From NCBI GenBank assembly GCA_003427395.1, contig BFEA01000016.1, forward strand, positions 6,041,830-6,062,625: DNA of 20,796 nucleotides, written 5' to 3'. Positions 8,436 to 18,277 of this stretch are shown piece by piece; position 1 is the stretch's first letter; the number at the start of each line of letters is the position of its first letter. Both the position numbers and the translations under genes were made by a program. The notes beneath the pieces were generated by a model. That model saw only the letters and a program-made list of their open reading frames with translations, was not told where the DNA came from and did no database searches. Source of the DNA: Chara braunii (lineage: Eukaryota > Streptophyta > Charophyceae > Charales > Characeae).

Positions 8436-9090
8436 TCAGAAACACAAGCAACAAAGGATAAAAGAAGAGAACATAAGTGTAATGACCCGCCAAAACACAG
8501 ACTGAGAACACTGCTAATTTTGGGGATTTGCCGCTGGAATGAATGCCTGGCTGAGATTCCCGCATTCTGCTGTGGTTTCCAAGTCTGTGTGTGCCTGCTT
8601 GCATGCCTGTCTGAGTGCTTGTCGATTGAGTGTGTGTGTGACCCGCAAGGGTACTTGTTGGTTGAAAGGCCCCGCAGGGCTGGTACTTACCTGTGGCCGT
8701 GACTTGGTTGCAGCGGGGAAAACACTCAAGTAGCGGGGGTAGGCCCGCGACACTTAGAGCAGCGGGGAAAAACACTCAAGTAGCAGGTAGGCCGGTACCA
8801 CTCAAGTAGTGGTAGGAGTGTCAGGCACTGGAGGCCAAGCAGAAGAAGACAAAAAGTTGGCATTTTTTTAGGCCCAGTAGCGGTAGGATAGAGGTAGGCC
8901 GGTACCAGTCCAAGTAGCCTGAGTCTAGGGCCTGTCCGGACGATAGCAGAGCCTGCAATGATGTTTCCCTCCGAAAGGGAGGAGGTACCGGTTGTTGGAA
9001 GGCCGCTCAGCCTAGGAAGTCACCGCCCAAGAGGCCAGTAGGCCGCAATATCTTCCGAAGGAGCAAGTAGCTCCTCCTCATTTGCGGTAT
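8436..9090. other. No gene; short GC-rich repeats
   Basis: No supported coding region is present. CAGCGGGGAAAACACTCAAG occurs at 8712 and again, with one more A, at 8761, each followed by TAGC and a GTAGGCC form. Further CAAGTAG and GGTAGGCCGGTACCA elements continue to about 8920, with palindromic GGTACC cores. A (TG)n-like stretch lies near 8625. The segment may be the decayed tail of a repeat that I cannot delimit. Confidence 0.5.
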
Positions 9091-9310
9091 GCAAGGATTG
9101 GCGACATGCTGCTGAGCGAAGCGCTGGACTTGTACAGCGCTGCCTGGAGGTGAAGGGCAGCTGGGCGCTCAGCCTGGCTATGGCGAGCAGCCCAGCCTGA
9201 GGAGGAGGAAGAAGGGGACGAAGGAGGAGAGTGGTGAGGTACCTACCTAGCTATGGTGGACACCATCTTCATCACCTTGTTGGGCGCTGCATCTGGAAGG
9301 CCCCAGTTGG
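9091..9310 (-). repeat. Possible diverged copy F of the dispersed repeat
   Basis: On the plus strand this region runs through a GCGCTG-rich part, CTGGCTATGGCGAGCAGC and a purine-rich tract. It then reaches GGTGAGGTACCTACC followed by CATCTTCATCACCTTGTTG. Copy D has the same order: a GC-rich part, GCCATAGCCAGCC, a GAGAGA tract, GTGAGGGCACGTACC and CTCTTCATG. The minus strand shows CTAG|GTAGGTACC where the other copies have their AG|GTA site. The match is patchy, so membership is tentative. Confidence 0.4.
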
Positions 9311-9667
9311 GGTAGTGCCGCACCAAGGAAGCTCGAGGCAGACTCAGGCATGGCGGCTTAGTCAGCAGCGGCATAGATGCTTTGAGTTGTCCGTTGGACA
9401 GGAGTGCAGTTGCCATAGCTGCTTTGTGTTGTCCTTTGCACAGAGAAGGGCAGAGCCCTCAATTGTCCGCCATAGCCTAGGCTAGTGAGAAGTGGAAGAA
9501 AGGGGAAGCCATAGCTATGGTGGACCTGCTGTTGTTGTTGCTGTGTCAGCAGTAAGAGGGAACTTCGGATATTGATTATTGGAAAGAAGAATAAGATTGG
9601 CGAAGTTGAGGAGGAGGAGGAAGGTGGAGAGAGAAGGGGGATTTGTCATTGGTCTTGCTGGTGTACA
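9311..9667. other. No gene seen
   Basis: Mixed sequence with CCATAGCTGCTTTG and CCATAGCTATGG words, a short TTG array near 9531-9541 and a GGA-rich stretch at 9611-9640. Open frames are short and carry no motif. Confidence 0.5.
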
Positions 9668-9706
9668 TCTTCTTCTTCTTCTTCTTCTTCTTCTTCTTCT
9701 TCTTCT
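9668..9706. repeat. (TCT)13 microsatellite
   Basis: Thirteen TCT units in a perfect array, followed by TTCTCTCTTC. Frames across it read as poly-Phe, poly-Ser, poly-Leu or, on the other strand, poly-Lys, and are artefacts. Confidence 0.97.
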
Positions 9707-10172
9707 TTCTCTCTTCTTTGCTCTCTATCTCTTTGCAAGTGCTTTCATTTCTTTCGCAATTGGGTGGCATTGTCTTTATGAAATTGCACTTTGGGAATGA
9801 CCAGGATCGTAATATAAGTGTTCTTAATGGCATAGTGAGAAGGAGAAGAGAATAAAAGTGCAAAGATCTGAGAACGAGAAGCCTTCTCGTCGATAAAACC
9901 CACATTTCTTTTACCATTCCATGTACTTCTTGAGTTTCATTTTCTACACCTGTTCGGCAGCTTAATTCTATATCAGGCTGAAGGCCAGGGCTAACCAAAC
10001 GGAACCTAATGTTCTAAGCACCTGACTCTACCTTTTGACAGGTGGAGCAACAGGCATCAACGCTAAACAGCCTCTTTGAAACAGGTCATCTTCACTGGGC
10101 TCCGTCCCATCCTCTTTCCTCAAAATACAAAAGAACCAACACAATAACAAAAAAGAACTTTCTGATCACAGT
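9707..10172. other. No gene; one short palindrome
   Basis: I find no supported exon or RNA gene. At 9874-9890 there is ACGAGAAG C CTTCTCGT, a perfect palindrome with 8-base arms and a one-base centre. A pyrimidine-rich tract ending TTTTGACAG at about 10032-10041 resembles a 3' splice site, but nothing after it looks coding. Confidence 0.45.
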
Positions 10173-10179
10173 ACACACA

Positions 10180-10229
<50 letters not shown>

Positions 10230-10316
10230 ATTCCTATATCGGATCCACACATGTGAGTGGAAAAAGGGGTCGTTTTGGTAACCGTCTACAAAGCAAACAA
10301 GCAAACAGAGATGCGC

Positions 10317-10350
<34 letters not shown>
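10173..10350. repeat. Two (CA)n microsatellites, 92 bp apart
   Basis: The first array covers 10173-10229 with a single T interruption at 10181, and the second covers about 10322-10350, led by GCGCACACG. The intervening sequence is unique. Both have the same strand orientation. Confidence 0.95.
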
Positions 10351-10353
<3 letters not shown>

Positions 10354-10462
10354 CTACAAAAATTATACAGCTCCGTTACTACGTGGGGTTGTCTAAAATG
10401 TCCATTGCATTGCTCCGACGCTTCAACGTCCTTGGTTGCAATTATCAACGACGGAAACTTCC

Positions 10463-11391
10463 TGCGAGGCCAAGGCCCCGATGAGCCCCTTTTTGGCCCT
10501 GTTATGCAGCACATCGGCCGCCCTAAGTGAAGGCAGGCTCGACGAGGGCCTGAGGGCCCCTATCTCGGTCACCATGCAACTGTGGAAAATTCAGGCAGTT
10601 GCGCAGCGCCAGTTGGTTGAAGAGCACCCAGGCCCAGGCCGCTTGTTTGCATGTATGGAAGGCAGGCCCTGGGCTGGATACGGGATATGGGCCAAACACA
10701 CGCCGAGGACAGTTGGCGACAAGTAACCACCACAGGCCCTGGGCCTGATTCGTTTGGACTGGGCCTCAGCCTACCGGGGCCTACCGGAAGCTTCTTGGGA
10801 AAGGCCCAGCGCAGCCTGGGACAGAAGGCAGGCAGGCCACTTCCATATAGCAAAGGGCTTGCCTCCGCATTTGGCATTCGGGTGCTGGCTGCATGCTGCG
10901 CAAGCGCTGCTGCGCTGAAGCTGGCTGGCGCTCACGCGCTCGCGGGCGAGCAGGAAGGAGCAGGCAGCCATAGCCGAGCTGCGCTGCTGTGAGCTGGACG
11001 TGGCGCAGGGTGGTCCTTGGGTGCATGTGGCATCTGTGTGTTGGGGAACGAGGTAGTGAGTGATGCGAGAGACATACCTGGTGCTGGAAGCGTGCGGCAT
11101 TGGCCGCTATCTGCTCGTACTTCAGGAGAGCTGTTGTCGTCATCTTCGGCATTGTAGTCTAGGCTAGATAGGATCTGCCATCTGTAGTCTGGGCNCCGAG
11201 CGCCAGATANGATATCAACATTGGTTCTTNGTTGATGNTGATGAGACTATTCCAGCATTGTCAATTATGAGCTTTTGGTGTGCTCTTATTTGGTGAAACT
11301 NGTGATGCAATTCTGCGCTTGGTTCGAGGTCACGACTATCTGGTCTTATGTGTATGATGCTGTTTGATTGCTGAAGTTCGCTATTGCTCAT
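10463..11391 (-). repeat. Dispersed TTCACTTAG repeat, copy B (near complete)
   Basis: Read on the minus strand, this copy starts with ATGAGCAATAGCGAA at 11391, in a GGAAG-ATG context shared with copy C. A 58-codon frame (MSNSELQQSNSIIHIRP...) follows, then the segment shared with copy E (11010-11229). A donor-like CACCAG|GTATGT lies at 11077. After it come a GC-rich body shared with copy A and a terminal stem-loop at about 10515-10537, and the copy ends near CCTCGCA at 10463. Five N bases (11195-11301) fall inside, so the reading frames are uncertain. I do not assign it to a known superfamily. Confidence 0.85.
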
Positions 11392-11603
11392 CTTCCTTGC
11401 ATTCCAAAAGAACAACAAAAAAAAAAGAAGTGAAAAGTAGTTTGAAGTACTAAAACCCGTGGAACTAACCCATCACAACAGAAACGATCCCAGACTTGAA
11501 AGCATTTTTCATCAAACGAGATGCGAAAATATGAAGCCCGCCTGAATTAGACGTTCAATTGAATGAGGTTCTCAAGACAAAATACAGACTTTTGCAAGGA
11601 AAA

Positions 11604-12622
11604 ATGAGCAACGGCGATATGACAGAATTCAAGATTGCAAAATCACCCTGAAAGCCAGACAGTCGAAAGCTGTCCAGAAAGCTGAAATGCACTGATGTCA
11701 CACCGAAGGAGAGCCAAAGCAGCGAACTCAATTGTCAATGAAAGCATACTCTCGCCACCACCGACAATATAATTGAAGCTCTTCCTCCTGATAGCGCTCA
11801 GCGCCCAGCCAACGAACCTACAGCTACTACGCTATCGTACTCAAATGACAAAGCAACCAGCTGACGTCAGCAGCAGCAACCGAAGTACATGCAGATGTCG
11901 CTCATGCAGACCTCCACGATGACCAGGTACATGCTCTCACATCACCTCCCCACCTTATGCTCACCCTCGTCTCTTTCTTTTCTCTCCACCTTCACGAAGA
12001 CCACCACCTTACCCAACCTGGTACTACCAAGCCCAAGCCAGGCTGTGAAGGCTGGGCTGCTGCTTCCATGCAGCACCCTTGCTTCATTCGATGCCCGCGC
12101 ACGCCCAGGCACCAGCGCTAGCTTAGGAGGAAGGCACGAGCAATCGCTCCAGCAGTGATGCCGCTTGCACAGCTGAGTGCCGAATGCCTCAATAGCCTGG
12201 CTCTTTCCTAAATGGAAATTGGCCAGGCACGATGGCTGCCTGGCTTGGTCCGTGCACGTGACGAGTATCTTCACTTTGGGCCGAAGTGTCTACGCCCAGG
12301 CCCGTTCAGACAGTGGCCTGGGCCCTCAGCAGTTAGGTGTGCCCAACCACCCAGTGCCCAGCAAGGTGTTCACTGCTCCCTGATTGGCCAAGAGGCAAGG
12401 CTTGAGTAGAAGAGCCTAGAAGGTTCCCGAAAGCTTCCGACGCTCGCGAGCAAGGCCCATGTAACCAACTGGAGCGAGGCAACTGTCTGGCGTCCGCAAG
12501 GGCTGTCAAATTTTGGAATATTCAGGCCTCTTTTGAAATGCAGGGCCCGCCTTCACTTAGGGCGGGCACGATGCTTGCAGCAAGGGCCCAATACGGGCAT
12601 ACCAAGGGCTCGCATCCTCGCA
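11604..12622 (+). repeat. Dispersed TTCACTTAG repeat, copy C (near complete)
   Basis: It starts at ATGAGCAACGGCGAT with the CAAGGAAAA context shared with copy B. TGACGTCA is at 11862-11869, and GACCAG|GTACATGC gives a donor-like site at 11937. A pyrimidine-rich stretch and a GC-rich body follow. CCAAAGTGTCTACGCCCAGG and AGTGGCCTGGGCCC are shared with the reverse complement of copy D. The terminal stem-loop is at 12545-12567, and the copy ends with CCTCGCA at 12622. The ATG frame closes after 15 codons, so protein coding is not preserved in this copy. It is the left arm of a palindrome with copy D. Confidence 0.85.
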
Positions 12623-12693
12623 CTTTGATTGAACCGCATAAAACAGAATTATCGTACTCTTGTAGTGATTAGCTAAATGAAATCAAAAAGATT

Positions 12694-13484
12694 TCGCGAG
12701 GGTTTATGCCTCGGCATAGGGCCCTGCAGCAGGCGTGTGCCCACCCTAAGTGAAGGTGGGCCCCCTGAATCACAATGCGCCCTGAACTCGTTTTGCAAAT
12801 TTTGGTCGGCGCCAGACAGTTGCCACGCGCCAGTTGGTTACATCCGCCTTGCTCGTGAGAATCCAAAATATCCGTGAGCCTTCCAAGCTCTTCCAGCAAC
12901 GTAGTAGAAGCAGGGAGCATCGCACATTTGTGCCTGGGTGGTTGGGCATGCCTAAGCAATTCGGTCCCAGGCCACTGTTTGAACGGGCCTGGGCGCAGAC
13001 ACTTTGGCCGAGACTGAAGCTACTGGAAACTCAGTCTCACGTGGGGAAAGTGAGGCAAAGCCGGCATTTCAATATAGGAAAGGGGAGGGCGCTGGGCTCG
13101 ACAGTCGGGCACTTGCAAGTTGTGGGCGGCAGCGCTGCTGGAGCGATTGCTCGCGGGCTGCTTGCTGCGCTAGCGCAGTTGCTGCGTGCATGCGCGGTAG
13201 TGCAGGGTGTAGGGTGCTGCTGAGGGCAGCGCCATAGCCAGCCCCACGTAGTCGGGGCTCGGCTTGGACATAGCCAGTGGAGGTGGTGGCAGTCTTCGTG
13301 TTGAGAGGGAAGACATGGGTAAGAGAAGACGAGGGAGAGAGTGAGAGAGATGAGGATGATGATGTGAGGGCACGTACCTGGTCTTGGCGATGGTCAAGGT
13401 CGACCTCTTCATGCACTTCGGTTGTTGCTGCTGACGTCAACAGGAAGCATTGTCAATTTGTAGCCTTCTAGTAGCTGTGAAGGA
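12694..13484 (-). repeat. Dispersed TTCACTTAG repeat, copy D (5' truncated)
   Basis: The minus strand matches copy C from the CACAGCTACTA word (about 13484) to the terminal CGCGAGG (12694). It carries TGACGTCA at 13432-13439, a GACCAG|GTACGTG donor-like site at 13377, GAGCAATCGCTCCAGCAG in the GC-rich body, and the stem-loop at 12739-12761. It lacks the start-codon end. The LINE begins close to where the copy stops, so the LINE may have inserted into it and displaced or removed its 5' end. Confidence 0.8.
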
Positions 13485-13505
13485 TGGGTTTACATTGAGG
13501 ACTGA

Positions 13506-14201
13506 AAAAAGGACGGTACCTCAATTGGATGGAAATGGGAAAGATCTGGGGAACCGGACTGGGGGACGCGCCCCCCAAACACATGGACCCCCCCGGCCCC
13601 GGTGGAGGAGAAAGTGCATGAGACACAGGCACGCCCCCCACAGGGAGACCCAGAAAACTCAGGTTGGAAAACGGTGAGCAGGAAAGGAGGAAAAGAAATC
13701 TGGGTTCAAAAACGGCAGGTGGAACCCAGCCCATGGCGAAAGGACAAGGATAGTCCCAGCGGCACCCCGGGCCCCGCTGCTAAGCTGTACATTCAGGGAA
13801 AAGAAGGTACAGATGGCACCAGGGAACCTCCCGGGGATCCCGCCTCACAACAAATACAGCAGAGCAGGGGGGGAAACAGCACACGGGTGGGGGAGACATC
13901 AACACAAGTGGATAAACGGCTGGGACAGGTGGAAGCAAAGGGGCAGCCAGAGGGACAGATGGAGGTGGGAAGCATGGAGGTGGAGATGGGACTGCCAAGG
14001 GTGGAGAAACAGGAACAATCAAGGGTGGCAGCAGGAAAGACAGGAAAGATCGATATTGATCCTTTCCAGGCTGCTTTTGATTCAGAACCGATGGATGTGG
14101 ACCCACTCCCGGCCAACGCCAGCATGTCACCGAAGGTCTTGGTCCCGAAGTGCGACCCGGAAGGTGAGAAGAGGGGGCGCCGCCACTACACCTACCGGTA
14201 G
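13506..14201 (+). pseudogene. LINE ORF1, N-terminal part
   Basis: The frame is open from 13506 (preceded by TGA at 13503) to 14201 but has no convincing ATG near its start. The GTG at 13602 is an arbitrary marker. The product is hydrophilic and rich in Pro, Gly, Gln, Glu and Lys. It shows GWKTVSRKGGKEIWVQ early on and EPMDVDPLPANASMSPK near the end. These look like the disordered front of a plant LINE ORF1 protein, the RNA-binding chaperone of the element. No CCHC knuckle was seen. Between about 14165 and 14190 the coding sense moves to another frame. Confidence 0.6.
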
Positions 14202-15091
14202 AACAGAAACTGGTCGCCATTGCAGACTGGCTGATGGGGAATTTGAAAGCTAAACACGGCCCCCTCACTGATGACTTATGGGATAAGACGTACTTAGAAT
14301 TATTCCCCATGCTTGACACGAGCGCCTCACTCAAAAATGTATTGGAAAGCGGACTGCAATCGGGGGTGAAGTGGATTGAAACATGGCACAGACCGACTAC
14401 AATTGTGTTTGCTCGTTTTCAACCGCCACACGCAGCAGCAACAAATGGAGCTGAACAGGGCACGACAAACACGACAGACGCTGAACAGGCCCAGAAGTCT
14501 CAAGACCCTCCAGTTCTGCAGCAACCGACCCCGCTATCGGGCCCGGACCCTCAGGACCCGGATGAGAACGCACCATTGGACCTGGTGCGAAAAAGAAAAC
14601 TTAGACATTTGATTGAGCTGGGCCATGACTCCGGCCCCTTGTCGCGGGAGGCTATGCTGCTCATCCCAGTTCAGAAGAAAAATGAGAAACGGGAGGTGGT
14701 ATTGTCTCCGGTAGAGAATGTCAGGCAGGGGGCTGTCACGTTACAGGGTTGGTCGCCGTTCTGCACACAGCCACAAAATAGCACATCCGAGGCAGCAGCT
14801 GGCATTCTGCAGATGCACTGAGAAGCCCACATTACAGAGATTTTATCACCAGGGGCAGAGGGAATAGCCTTGATCACAACAGGCCCCAACAAAATAACAC
14901 AGCGGGATGTTTACATACGTTTTGATCCCACCAAGGAGGCAGGCCTGAGATGACTCACTCATGCCCAACTACTGAACCTGCAGACAACCAGGATCGGGCA
15001 CAGTGGCACCTGAATTGAACAGGACGTTCAGAAATGCTTATGCGCCCTCCTGAGGTTGGGCCCCTTGGCAGGAACCGCAGACTGGGACTAG
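14165..15091 (+). pseudogene. LINE ORF1, C-terminal part with three TGA stops
   Basis: After the frameshift the frame gives LPVEQKLVAIADWLMGNLKA. It continues through KTYLELFPMLDTSASLKNVL and KWIETWHRPTTIVFARFQPP, a globular-looking stretch resembling the conserved domain of plant LINE ORF1 proteins. A Gln/Pro/Thr-rich linker and RKRKLRHLIELGHDSGPLS follow. The frame has TGA at 14819, 14951 and 15011 and ends with TAG at 15089. Coding character continues between the stops (ILSPGAEGIALITTGPNKIT, QRDVYIRFDPTKEAGLR), so the protein originally extended to about 15090. Confidence 0.6.
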
Positions 15092-15152
15092 GATCAGTTG
15101 TCGTGGATCCGTCTGTAAGATGTTCCTACATGCTACATAATACGAAGAGCAT

Positions 15153-15962
15153 ATGAGTGAGATGGACCCAGTCAGAGCGGTGTTCGGGAAGGATCGCATC
15201 TGGAACCAACATAGGAGAGCAGCAGATCTGGACCTGCGGTCCCTGAATGTGAATGCCCTGGCCTCATGCAAACCTAATAAACAAAATGCAATCTGGGACT
15301 TAATGAGAGGGGTGGGAGGTAGGAATTGGTCAGATATAGTGTGTGTTCAGGATACACACCTGATGGACACCTCGGAGCAGAACCACACCCACAAAATGAT
15401 CTGGCCATACAAGGCCTTCAGAGCCCATGCCCCGAAACAGGGTAGTGCAGGGGTAGCCATCTAGATCCCACCCGACTCCAGGGCGGACCCAGTGCATTGG
15501 GTGGTGGATCAAGAGGGAGGTCGACGGGTGTCCATCCTGGTCACATTGGAACTCGAAATTTTATGCATAGTGTGTGTCTACGCCCCCAACACCGTAAGCA
15601 AGAGAACCTTTTTTGAGAACCTTAAGATGCAAATCCCGAATGGGGTTCCGATCATTATTGCAGGGGATTGCAACGGAGCCCCGAATCGTTGGATGGACAG
15701 ATGGCGGACGTCGTCCCCTGCCCCGGCGTATGTGGAAGAGGATGAGTGGATAATCCACGAGTTATGTATGTCAATTTAAGTATTTGATTCCTTCTGAAAG
15801 CTAAACCCGGATACTACGTTCTATCCATGCCTACGGAAGACTGGAACTGAGAGTCGGTCGAGATCCCGAATAGACTTAATTTTTATCTCGAAAGACATGG
15901 AGGATCGTTGCCAGTCCTTACCCAAGCCTCAATCATAAAATGTGCACGATCATTTTGTCGTT
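15153..15962 (+). pseudogene. LINE ORF2 endonuclease domain (EEP/APE-type)
   Basis: One frame carries the ordered EEP motifs: LNVNAL (about residue 31), VCVQDTH (residues 64-68), VYAPN, GDCNGAPN (about 15663-15686), RSRIDLIFIS (about 15858-15887) and a final DHFVV near 15950. This endonuclease nicks target DNA to prime reverse transcription. The metal-binding Glu of the usual QETH has become Asp, and GDFN has become GDCN. Stops at 15462 (TAG), 15777 (TAA), 15795 (TGA) and 15936 (TAA) interrupt the frame. The coding sense shifts by one frame just after DHFVV. Confidence 0.85.
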
Positions 15963-17991
15963 CCGAAAGAAACCCGACTGTTGGGCATTCTGGCACACAC
16001 AGAGACGGTATATTCAGCAGGAAATTGACTGGTTTAATAACGGGTTGTTCTATCCGGGTAAAAAATGTCAAGAATATTCGAAGTTCTTAGCTGCTATAAA
16101 GTATCAACAGGAGGTGGAAATTCACCAACAGCTGCAACAACTAGAGCACCAAGATCAACCAAACAGCTCACATAATGTCACACCGCACACACAATCAAAA
16201 GATTGTTCAGAGGTACAGAGGCTACAACATCGACTCCAAACCTTTGCCACATACCGTTGGGAAGGTACACGAATAAGAGGAAGACTGACAAAGTATCAAA
16301 CGAAAGGAACAATGGAAAAAAAGTTCTTCAATATGGCCCGAGTGCGTTTGCACAGAACAACCATAGAAGCGCTATACGATCCACAGACCGGACACCAAGA
16401 TATTGTCACCTCCTCCCCCCATTGCATGCAGATAGTCAGGTCCTTCAAGGATCTGTTCACTTCAAGATGTGCCCGGCGGGAGAGGAACGTCGGGGAGAAG
16501 GAAATAGAGGACTTTTTGAAACCACTGCAAAATACCCTGACTGGGCAGCAAAAAACAGACCTGGATCGTCCCCTTTCCAAGGAGGAAATCTGAACGGCAA
16601 TGATGAAGATGGATGAAGAGAAGACGTCGGGCATTGATAGATTTCCCAAGGAATTTTTAGAGACCTTCTAGACTCAGATGGCCCCAAATCTCATGGATTT
16701 CTATCGCTATGTGTGGGACACAAGGCGGATGGGGGAGTTGGTGGGGCAAGGTATCCTCAGCTTGTTGCACAAACAGGGGGACAAAATGGATATTAGAAAC
16801 TACCGGCCGATAACGTTGCTCACATTCGTCTATAAAATGCTTACGAAAGCTCTGGCAAACCGACTGATCCCGTTCCTCGACGATATTATTCACCCAACGC
16901 AGACTGGTTTCGTCAAAGGACGCAGGATCCAGGACAATATTCTTCTCATTAATGAACTTCTCAAATTAACAAGGCAAGATATGCAAAATGTGATTGTTGT
17001 CTTCATTGACTTTGAAAAAGCGTATGACCATGTGTATTGTCTATTCTTAAACAAATGTATGGAAAAAATGAACATCGAACCAGTCTTCCGACGTTGGACC
17101 GAAATACTACATCATAATGCCACCACGTGTGTCCAAGTCAATGGCAGGATAGCGCCAACTTTTCCGTTGCAACAGTCGGTTCGCCAAGGGGACCCTTTGA
17201 CACCCTTCCTCTTCATCATCGTAATGGAGGCGCTGGCAGCGAACCTCCGTGCCAACAAAGACCTGAGGAGGCTGCAGATCTCTGCTATCCCGAAAGACGT
17301 GATCCCTGTTTGCTCGATGTTTGCGGACGACCTACCGCTCATGATAGATGCCACGGCAGCGGACATGGAAGACATTAGGAGATTATTTGACCGTTGCACT
17401 ACAGTCTCAGACATGACCATCAATTGGGGAAACAAGACCTTGGGGTGGTGGATCCCCCATCAAGGGGCGCACCCCCCGAAGCTGCCACGGGTCGTATGGC
17501 TCCTGGAAACGGTCTCGGTCAAAGTGTTAGGAACTAGGCTAACGGCGTTGGGTAAGCCTGCCTCGAATGATGGGTGGATCCTTACGCCTGCTCTAGAAAA
17601 ATTGGCCAATTGGAAAGACCAGCACACTTCCCTTATCGGTAGAGCGCTCGCCATCAACAGCGTAGTGTTGGCGGCCCTATGGTATAAATCTGCAATTTGG
17701 ACCCTTAGCAGGGAGGTCGTCCGATCGCTAAAGAGACAATTAACGGCCTTGTTGTGGAGAGGCAATGGTGAGCTCCCAAACGTTATTAGCAGGGTAGCCT
17801 GGTCATCTATGATCCAACCCAAGGACAAAGGGGGCCTGGGGATCCTGGACCCGGATACTCAAATCACAGCATTAACTGTCCAATGGGTTAGGAGATTGCT
17901 TTCCACTCAGCAGCTCACATGGCATGCCCTGGCGCTGGAACAAATAGCCAGACTTGCCCTTTGCAAGCACCGCAAGGAGTTAGCCCATTGA
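15955..17991 (+). pseudogene. LINE ORF2 reverse transcriptase domain
   Basis: The linker frame begins FRKKPDCWAFWHTQ and passes through KTSGIDRFPKEFLETF, the K(A)PGxDGF(P) motif of LINE RTs. Stops occur at 16591 (TGA) and 16669 (TAG). The long open part (16678-17991, 437 codons) contains KMDIRNYRPITLL, PTQTGFVKGRRIQDNILL, and motif A FIDFEKAYD at residue 109. The region also has RQGDPLTPFLF and FADD at residue 215 (17320-17331), then a thumb-like region ending KDKGGLGILD. The three catalytic Asp residues are present. Motif C reads FADDLPL, where most LINEs have FADDT. The frame leaves the homology near 17955. Confidence 0.95.
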
Positions 17992-18277
17992 TCTGGTTGG
18001 ACGACCACTTTTGGACTGTGCCACAGTGCCCCCGTATAGAGTGCGACTCACCCCGAGACACAGCCCGCTAGGACTTGAACATACGACTTCTAGACCCGGG
18101 TCCTGAGGGCCTGGCACCAACTCCCGTTGCCTGACCAACCCCCACCAACTAGGTGGGAGGAGATGATGCGTCAGCCCCTTTTTGGGAACAGGAGGATAGC
18201 AAACCGGTGCAGCAGGGTGTATCGCAGCTCAGACACCCCGTGGAGCAGCTAGGTCAAAAAAGGCATAATCAAAATAA
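17961..18277 (+). pseudogene. LINE ORF2 connecting region, frame-shifted
   Basis: In the frame different from the RT, the sequence encodes GVSPLIWLDDHFWTVPQCPR followed by a TAG, then DLNIRLLDPGPEGLAPTPVA, further stops, and ASAPFWEQEDSKPVQQGVSQ. The composition continues that of LINE ORF2 between its RT and C-terminal domains, so I read it as coding sequence damaged by a frameshift at about 17955 and another near 18275. No catalytic motif is expected here. Homology is inferred from position, not from recognised residues. Confidence 0.5.

Noticed and set aside
8395-8775. Open frames near the right side of copy E (both strands)
   Set aside because: They cross repeat sequence, are not conserved in copy B beyond the shared DNA, and show no family motif.
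5300-9500. LTRs and a primer-binding site for the Ty3/gypsy fragment
   Set aside because: I compared the sequence before gag with that after the protease and found no long direct repeat, nor a clear tRNA complement.
10092-10514. Minus-strand frame rich in Val-Cys
   Set aside because: It is driven by the two CA arrays.
4399-13484. Reading the TTCACTTAG family as Helitrons because of its terminal hairpin
   Set aside because: There is no consistent TC start or CTRR end next to the hairpin, and the sequence after the loop (GGGC) continues for 50-60 bases of shared sequence.
18055-18140. Minus-strand similarity to a leucine tRNA (GGTGCCAGGCCCTCAGGACC with GTTCAAGTCC)
   Set aside because: The anticodon arm does not pair with a seven-base loop, the acceptor arm is not found, and the plus strand here reads as LINE ORF2 coding sequence. 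I take the resemblance as chance.
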